Assembly (NCBI RefSeq): GCF_000429905.1
Contig: NZ_AUCT01000008.1
Location: 62,001 to 126,000 of the forward strand
DNA length: 64,000 bases
Origin: Desulfatibacillum aliphaticivorans DSM 15576
GTDB taxonomy: Bacteria; Desulfobacterota; Desulfobacteria; Desulfobacterales; Desulfatibacillaceae
Direction of reading: 5' to 3'
The position numbers were made by a program, and so were the translations under genes. The notes under the pieces are model-generated. The model was given only the letters and a program-made list of their open reading frames with translations, did no database searches and had not been told where the DNA came from. Every line of letters starts with the position of its first letter. Position 1 is the first letter of the stretch. Below are positions 59,659 to 64,000 of the stretch, in pieces.

Positions 59659-59822
59659 CAGTGGGCGGATAACAATCCGTCTTGTATAGGCCATGCCTTC
59701 CCCCCAAAAAAGGGCGCTGAATCCCGGCTTGCGGGCCGGTCCTGAAAAAAGGACCGCCCCTTGCCGGGACGACGGCCTTTCCCGCCTCCATGAAATTCAT
59801 CAGGCGATTAAAGCCCCAATTT

Positions 59823-59940
59823 TGTTGGGTTTCGCGGGGCTCTACCCAACAGCGCGGCATGGAGAGACATGGGTTGGGTTAAGAAGTCCGGCGTTCAAGC
59901 TGAAAGCCAGCGATCATGCATGCGGACTTCAGACCCAACA
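59823..59940. repeat. Intergenic repeat cluster with TGTTGGGT/ACCCAACA arms
   Basis: In the 367-base gap between the liv operon and a convergent methyltransferase gene, TGTTGGGT (59823-59830) and ACCCAACA (59844-59851) form a hairpin, and a second long imperfect inverted repeat runs from TTGGGTTAAGAAGTCCG (about 59873-59890) to CGGACTTCAGACCCAA (59922-59938). The motif recurs within 120 bases and resembles REP-like intergenic elements. No gene is evident in the gap. Confidence 0.5.
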
Positions 59941-60025
59941 AAATGTCGCCCGAATTGCTTCATTCAAACCCGCCTCAAAGAAGCCTCAAACGTCAAACGT
60001 AGATTTGACCCCATGTCCATTCGAC

Positions 60026-60637
60026 CTAAAGCCGGCGAAGCACGCCCAGGGCGCCGGTCATGGGGCACTCTTCAAAGAGCTTGGACGCCTTGGCCAGGTT
60101 GTAAATCTCGTAAGGCGCCTGACCGCCCTTGGCCGGATCGTCAAAAATGTCGTGAATGGCAAGGTAGCCGCCGGGCATCACATGCCCCGCCCACGAGACA
60201 TAATCCGTATAGGCCGCTTCAAAGGTATGGCCGCCGTCAATGAACACCAGCGCCAAAGGCGTGGCCCATTGCCTGGAGGCGATGCGCGACTTGGTCACCA
60301 TGGCGATGACCGTATCTTCCAGGCCGGCGGTTTCCAGGGTTTTCCGGAAAAAGGGAAAGGTATCCATCCGGCCTTCGCCGTCCACCAGATCCGAGTCGTG
60401 ATACTCCTCGCCTGGCTGCTGCTCCTCGTTGCCCCGGTGGTGATCGATGGAAAACAGCACTGCGCCGGCTTCCTTGCAGGCGGTTCCCAAAAACAGGGTG
60501 GACTTGCCGCAATAGCTGCCGATTTCCAGGCAGGGGCCTTTGGCGCCCGCTTCCAGGGCGATGTCGTAAAGCCTTTGGGCTTCGTCTTCGGCTAAAAAGC
60601 CCTTAACGGGCAGATTGTACAGAGTTTTGATATCCAT
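60026..60637 (-). CDS. Class I SAM methyltransferase (Methyltransf_24-like)
   Basis: The 203-aa protein has motif I PCLEIGSYCGKSTLFLGTA near residue 34, VLFSIDHHRGNEEQQPGEEY (a second acidic motif) and PLALVFIDGGHTFEAAYTDYVSWAGHVMPGGYLAIHD near 125-160. This form is common among O-methyltransferases and cephalosporin-hydroxylase-like proteins. The acceptor is unknown. It is convergent with the liv operon. Confidence 0.85.
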   Translation of the reverse strand: MDIKTLYNLPVKGFLAEDEAQRLYDIALEAGAKGPCLEIGSYCGKSTLFLGTACKEAGAVLFSIDHHRGNEEQQPGEEYHDSDLVDGEGRMDTFPFFRKTLETAGLEDTVIAMVTKSRIASRQWATPLALVFIDGGHTFEAAYTDYVSWAGHVMPGGYLAIHDIFDDPAKGGQAPYEIYNLAKASKLFEECPMTGALGVLRRL

Positions 60638-60698
60638 ATGCTTCTTTCGGCCTCATTTTTCAAGGCGAAGATATTTATAGTTTTGATTACTGCCCGGC

Positions 60699-61427
60699 TT
60701 ATCTGACTGGATGCCCGGCGGCGACCATCATAATGATTCCCTCTTCCTCCGGGTCCAGTTGCAGGAGGGCGTCTGCTTCTTCGTCGTATATGGCGCCGAT
60801 GGCGCAGGTTCCCAAGCCCAGGCCGGCGGCGCTCAGGGCCAGGTTTTGCCCCATGTGCCCGGCGTCCAGATAAATGTATCGGTAGGCCCGCTGTTTGTAT
60901 TTCCACTTGCTGCGCTCCCAGACCGCCGTGAATAAAAAGGTCACGGCGGCGGACATGCACATTTTCTGATCCAGGGCCGCACGGGTCGCATGGGGGCGAA
61001 AATCGCCCTCTTCCATCAATTCCAGGGAATGATCCAGGGGAAAGTAATGGTACAGGCCGGGGGGCGCGTCCTCGACGTTATGAACAACCAGGTAGGTTTC
61101 AATGGGATACAACGCGCCGGCTGAGGGGGCGGTGCGAAAGGGGTAGTTTTCCTCAATACGCTGAACGCCGGCCGCGGCCCAGGTTATGTAGGAAATATCC
61201 TGAAACGAGACGGCCTTGCCGGAAAAGCGCCTGACGCTTCTGCGGGTTCTGATGCACAGGTCCAGGGGAGCGATAAGCCGGGGTTTGGGCTTGTCCAGGA
61301 CGATTTTTTTCGCCCCTTCGTATTCTTTATACGGCTTGGGCCGCGTGGAAAGATCCAAGCGCCCGCCCGGCAGTTTGTCGCGCCGGTATTTGGTTTCCTT
61401 TTGAAACCTGTCCCCTATTCCATCCAT
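60699..61427 (-). CDS. SagB-type / nitroreductase-family oxidoreductase
   Basis: The 242-aa flavoprotein belongs to the nitroreductase superfamily. RTRRSVRRFSGKAVSFQDISYITWAAAGVQ near residue 60 and the conserved APSAGALYPIETYLVVHNVE near 98 bind FMN, and AGHMGQNLALSAAGLGLGTCAIGAIYDE near 195 ends the fold. This form is similar to SagB/ThcOx-type dehydrogenases, but no peptide-modification partner genes are nearby. Its substrate is unknown. Confidence 0.85.
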   Translation of the reverse strand: MDGIGDRFQKETKYRRDKLPGGRLDLSTRPKPYKEYEGAKKIVLDKPKPRLIAPLDLCIRTRRSVRRFSGKAVSFQDISYITWAAAGVQRIEENYPFRTAPSAGALYPIETYLVVHNVEDAPPGLYHYFPLDHSLELMEEGDFRPHATRAALDQKMCMSAAVTFLFTAVWERSKWKYKQRAYRYIYLDAGHMGQNLALSAAGLGLGTCAIGAIYDEEADALLQLDPEEEGIIMMVAAGHPVR

Positions 61428-61455
61428 ATTCCCTCCCTGTTTTTTCGGCTGCGCT

Positions 61456-61728
61456 TTAGTGCATTGTCCGGGGTTCCTGGGACGGCTGGATTTCCCCGTA
61501 CATTTCTTCGTAGTTTTTCAGGTTTTCCAGCAGTGCGGAAATCATGCGTTTAAGGTGTCCCGGACTGGTGACCACCCGGGAGGTGACGGCTCCGGCCGGA
61601 GGCGCTATCATCAAAAAATCCAGAATGAATTCCTCGCGGGTGTGGGAAACGGTCATATTATTGGCGTAATTGCCTCCATGCAAAGATTCCGGAAAATGAA
61701 CGCGGATTTCCTTGGGTTCGTCCTTCAT
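61456..61728 (-). CDS. DUF3467-family protein
   Basis: The ATG at 61728 has AGGAG six bases upstream. The 90-aa protein (KEIRVHFPESLHGGNYANNM, then HTREEFILDFLMIAPPAGAVTSRVVTSPGHLKRM) matches the DUF3467 family, small proteins of unknown function. It lies upstream of the nitroreductase gene on the same strand, 29 bases apart. Confidence 0.85.
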   Translation of the reverse strand: MKDEPKEIRVHFPESLHGGNYANNMTVSHTREEFILDFLMIAPPAGAVTSRVVTSPGHLKRMISALLENLKNYEEMYGEIQPSQEPRTMH

Positions 61729-61797
61729 GATCTTCTCCTGATAAGGGTTTGGCGCAGATGGAGAGAATTCAGTCGCCACTGGAATCGCCTGGGCGAA

Positions 61798-62268
61798 TCA
61801 CCACAACGGGGGGCCTTCATCCAGTACAGTAGTGTAAAATACAGGGCCGACCTTGGCGGTGGCGGATACATCCTCGGGGTCCAGATACTTAATGACCTCT
61901 TCCTTGCCTTCAAAGACGCCGGGAATGGAGGCGTACTTGTCCGTATAAAAGCAGTACTGAATTTTGAAATAATTGCGGTAAAACACAAACAACGCCCTGT
62001 CGTGATTGTCTTTCCGGCAGTCGTAGATATGATAGTCGCCCACTTTTTCCATGGGCCGTTTTTTCCATTCCGTGGCCTGGGAGGCCAGTTGCACGCTATC
62101 CACTTCGGCGTTCAACACAAGGGAGTCATGGACGAAAAATATTCCTTCGTGGGTGACCCCGTACAACGGCTTTTCTTCCGGGATGGGATGCGTCGGGGTT
62201 TTTTCCCCCCGGGAGGCGCAGGCCGCCAGGAGCAGGGAGCAGACAAACAAAATTGCGAACTTTTTCAT
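61798..62268 (-). CDS. Lipoprotein of unknown function
   Basis: The 156-aa protein has a lipoprotein signal peptide (MKKFAILFVCSLLLAAC, lipobox LLAAC). The mature part (GVTHEGIFFVHDSLVLNAEVD, FVFYRNYFKIQYCFYTD) is not a family I recognise. It is 70 bases from the DUF3467 gene on the same strand. Confidence 0.7.
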   Translation of the reverse strand: MKKFAILFVCSLLLAACASRGEKTPTHPIPEEKPLYGVTHEGIFFVHDSLVLNAEVDSVQLASQATEWKKRPMEKVGDYHIYDCRKDNHDRALFVFYRNYFKIQYCFYTDKYASIPGVFEGKEEVIKYLDPEDVSATAKVGPVFYTTVLDEGPPLW

Positions 62269-62381
62269 GATTCCTCTTGTAAGTTGGGTTTCCCCGGGAC
62301 CGGGTCAGTCCTTTTTTTGCCTGACTTGGCCTGTAATGTCAAGAAGACCTATGGAGCGGGCCGGCCTTCCTGCCTTTTCGT

Positions 62382-63176
62382 TCAGGAATTTTGCTCCAAA
62401 AACGACTGTATTAAAGTAAAATACTCCCTGCCCGCCCTGTACATGATGTCATTGTGATCGGCGCCCTGGACCATGAAAAATTGCTTCACCGGGGCCGGGC
62501 AAGCCTCATGGAGGTTCTTCCCGTGCGACAGCGGGATAATGTGGTCGTGCTCCGCATGAATGACCAAAGCGGGCTTTTTGCATACGGCCATTTTCGCCAG
62601 GTTGGCCACGGGATCGTCCTCTCGGGTGAGCCCCATGTCCATGGTATTAACGCCGATGGTGCGCAAAAGAGGAACCACCTGGGCGAACCCGGACTCTATA
62701 ATCACCCCATTGATTTCGGGCTGACGGGAAGCCGCAATTTCCAAGGCGGAAGCGCTGCCCAGGGACCGGCCCATGATCCATAGGCTTTTCGTCCTCCCCT
62801 CGCGTTTGAGCCAACTCCATACATGGTCGAAAACCGTCTGGGCGTCCGTCAGCATGGATGACACACTGGGCGAGCCTTCGCTTTTTCCGTAGCCCCGATA
62901 ATCCACCACCAGAAAACTGATGCCCAGGGAGGTGTAAATCGGGCCTATGTCGTCATAGTCCGCGGCTATCTCCCCGTTGCCGTGAAAAAACAGGATATTG
63001 TGGCTGTCCTTATCCGCAAGATATATGCGGGCGCCCAATTGTACGCCGTCGTTGGTCGGGATGGTCATATCCCGCCCGGATGGGGGGACCGGAGAAGGAT
63101 ATTGGGGGCGCGGATGAAACAAAAACTGCGAGACCAGGGGGCTGTCGAGCTTTTCCAGGAGTTCTTGGGGGTCCAT
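62382..63176 (-). CDS. Alpha/beta-hydrolase family protein
   Basis: The ATG at 63176 has GGAGG five bases upstream. The 264-aa hydrolase has the oxyanion region NILFFHGNGEIAADYDDIG near residue 60, the nucleophile GRSLGSASALEIAASR near 140 (serine) and the catalytic histidine near the end, FFMVQGADHNDIMYRAG; the acid is likely in ALVIHAEHDHIIPLSHG. Similar proteins include serine hydrolases of unknown substrate (YqiA/BAAT-like). It is about 20 bases from the HD-GYP gene. Confidence 0.85.
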   Translation of the reverse strand: MDPQELLEKLDSPLVSQFLFHPRPQYPSPVPPSGRDMTIPTNDGVQLGARIYLADKDSHNILFFHGNGEIAADYDDIGPIYTSLGISFLVVDYRGYGKSEGSPSVSSMLTDAQTVFDHVWSWLKREGRTKSLWIMGRSLGSASALEIAASRQPEINGVIIESGFAQVVPLLRTIGVNTMDMGLTREDDPVANLAKMAVCKKPALVIHAEHDHIIPLSHGKNLHEACPAPVKQFFMVQGADHNDIMYRAGREYFTLIQSFLEQNS

Positions 63177-63195
63177 GCTTGCCTCCGAGTTTAAG

Positions 63196-64000
63196 TTATT
63201 CCTCATCGTCCCGGTATCGTTCCCGGATGGATTTGATGACGTCCACGCAGGAGAAAAAGATGTCCACCAGCTCCGGATCGAACTGGCTTCCCCTTCCTTC
63301 TTTCAGGACCTTGAAGGTTTCCTCGTCGGTCCAGGCTTCCTTATAGACCCGTTTTGAGCACAGAGCGTCAAACACGTCCGCCAGGGCCACGATGCGCCCC
63401 AGAATGGGGATTTCCTCGCCTTTTTTCCCCCGGGCCATGCCGTTGGGCCCTGCGTAGCCTTCCAGGGGCTCTCCGGTCAGATAATCCACGTGCCCCGGGT
63501 ATCCCTTCCCGTCCCACCTTTCATGGTGGTTGAGGGCCACGATCCGTGCGGCGTCGTCAAAATCCGACTGGGACTCGGCGAAAAGCCGGGCGCCCAAAAC
63601 GGAGTGCTGCTTCATGATCTCGAACTCTTCGGGAGTAAAGCGGCCGGGCTTTTTCAAAATCAGGTCCGATATGGCCACCTTTCCCACGTCGTGAAGCATG
63701 GCCGCCATGCGGATGCTGTCCCGGGTGGATTCGATTTCCCCGGTGGATATGTTGCGTCTGGCCGCCCAGCGCTCGTAAAGCTCCAGGGAGTAGCCGCCCA
63801 CCCGGTTGACGTGGGCGCCGGTTTCCTTGGGGTCGCGCATTTCGGCCATTTTGATCATGCGCAGCAAAATGGCGCGGGTCATCTGAGCCCGGACCAGGGC
63901 CACGGACGCGATGCCCGCAAAATGGGACATCATCTGCTCGTCTTCCTGGGAGAAGGAAATGACCTCGCCGCTTTCGTCCTGGGCGTTGATGATCTGAAGT
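63196..64000 (-). CDS. GAF-HD-GYP signalling protein, 5' end outside the window
   Basis: The frame continues upstream off the right edge (about 22 further codons are visible after the nominal start: ...NAQDESGEVISFSQEDEQMMS). That part is the end of a GAF domain (SHFAGIASVALVRAQ). The C-terminal half is an HD-GYP domain: GAHVNRVGGYSLELYERW, MAAMLHDVGKVAISDLILKKPG, LNHHERWDGKGYPGHV and RIVALADVFDALCSKRVYKEAW, the full set for c-di-GMP phosphodiesterase activity. The GYP is intact, so it should be active. The alpha/beta-hydrolase gene follows, 19 bases downstream. Confidence 0.9.
   Translation of the reverse strand, partial: LQIINAQDESGEVISFSQEDEQMMSHFAGIASVALVRAQMTRAILLRMIKMAEMRDPKETGAHVNRVGGYSLELYERWAARRNISTGEIESTRDSIRMAAMLHDVGKVAISDLILKKPGRFTPEEFEIMKQHSVLGARLFAESQSDFDDAARIVALNHHERWDGKGYPGHVDYLTGEPLEGYAGPNGMARGKKGEEIPILGRIVALADVFDALCSKRVYKEAWTDEETFKVLKEGRGSQFDPELVDIFFSCVDVIKSIRERYRDDEE

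Noticed and set aside
59693..60595. Plus-strand frame of 300 codons
   Set aside because: It is antisense to the methyltransferase gene and rich in histidine, glutamine and glycine in a way expected from a shadow frame.

Overview
The window looks like a chromosomal segment of a strictly anaerobic, G+C-rich, Gram-negative bacterium, most likely a sulfate-reducing Desulfobacterota of the Desulfatibacillum / Desulfobacterales type. This is inferred from the gene content: heterodisulfide-reductase-like and MvhD-like electron-transfer proteins, a double-cubane (2-hydroxyacyl-CoA dehydratase-like) protein with its ATP-dependent activator, a two-gene SufCB operon, several fatty acyl-CoA genes, and outer-membrane and lipoprotein genes. 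No taxon-specific marker was searched, so the assignment is an inference.

Layout. 1-3.2 kb: small secreted or membrane-anchored proteins of unknown function. 2.7-5.3 kb: a GerMN protein overlapping an EF-G gene, closed by a strong bidirectional terminator. 5.3-10.2 kb: a ferredoxin-domain protein behind a palindrome-rich promoter, a DUF2156 protein, a PHP phosphoesterase, and an archaeal-type phosphoglycerate mutase next to a NadM-like adenylyltransferase. 10.3-15.2 kb: an electron-transfer block (HdrC/HdrB-like fusion, MvhD, a very short HdrA) followed by a double-cubane protein and its activator ATPase. 15.2-17.8 kb: two HDOD signalling proteins (EAL-HDOD and CheD-HDOD). 18-23.5 kb: a membrane-fused spermidine-synthase-like protein, an HPr-domain protein and SufB/SufC. 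23.6-29.8 kb: rnpB, a zinc-ribbon coiled-coil protein, Nif3, a CAU tRNA, rpoD, dnaG and a structured leader or small RNA. 29.8-31.9 kb: hisB, a lipoprotein and hisA. 32.2 kb: an outer-membrane beta-barrel.

33-34.8 kb is an A/T-richer island with an Xre-ImmA/IrrE metallopeptidase and a PIN-like protein, probably a toxin-antitoxin-like pair. 35-38.9 kb holds an acyl-CoA ligase, an acyl-CoA dehydrogenase and a TetR regulator. 38.9-45.5 kb is the most unusual region: three tandem diverged copies of a large DUF3592-type membrane protein, a stand-alone arrestin-like protein and a small ATPase, all on the minus strand. I consider this the best candidate for an undescribed system. 45.8-48.7 kb holds a GAF protein, an acyltransferase and two tandem 3-methyladenine glycosylases.

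48.9-52.2 kb holds a hydroxyacyl-CoA dehydrogenase, an SDR oxidoreductase, a methyltransferase and a MerR regulator. 53-59.7 kb is a complete branched-chain-amino-acid-type (Liv) ABC transporter with an acyl-CoA ligase inserted between the permease and ATPase genes, which suggests uptake and CoA activation of a carboxylic acid. 60-64 kb holds a methyltransferase, a SagB-type nitroreductase, a DUF3467 protein, a lipoprotein, an alpha/beta hydrolase and a truncated GAF/HD-GYP protein.

Two themes recur. One is low-potential electron transfer. The other is fatty or aromatic acyl-CoA metabolism under TetR/MerR-type control: an identical CGAACGTTCG palindrome lies before the ferredoxin-domain gene and before the SDR/dehydrogenase pair.
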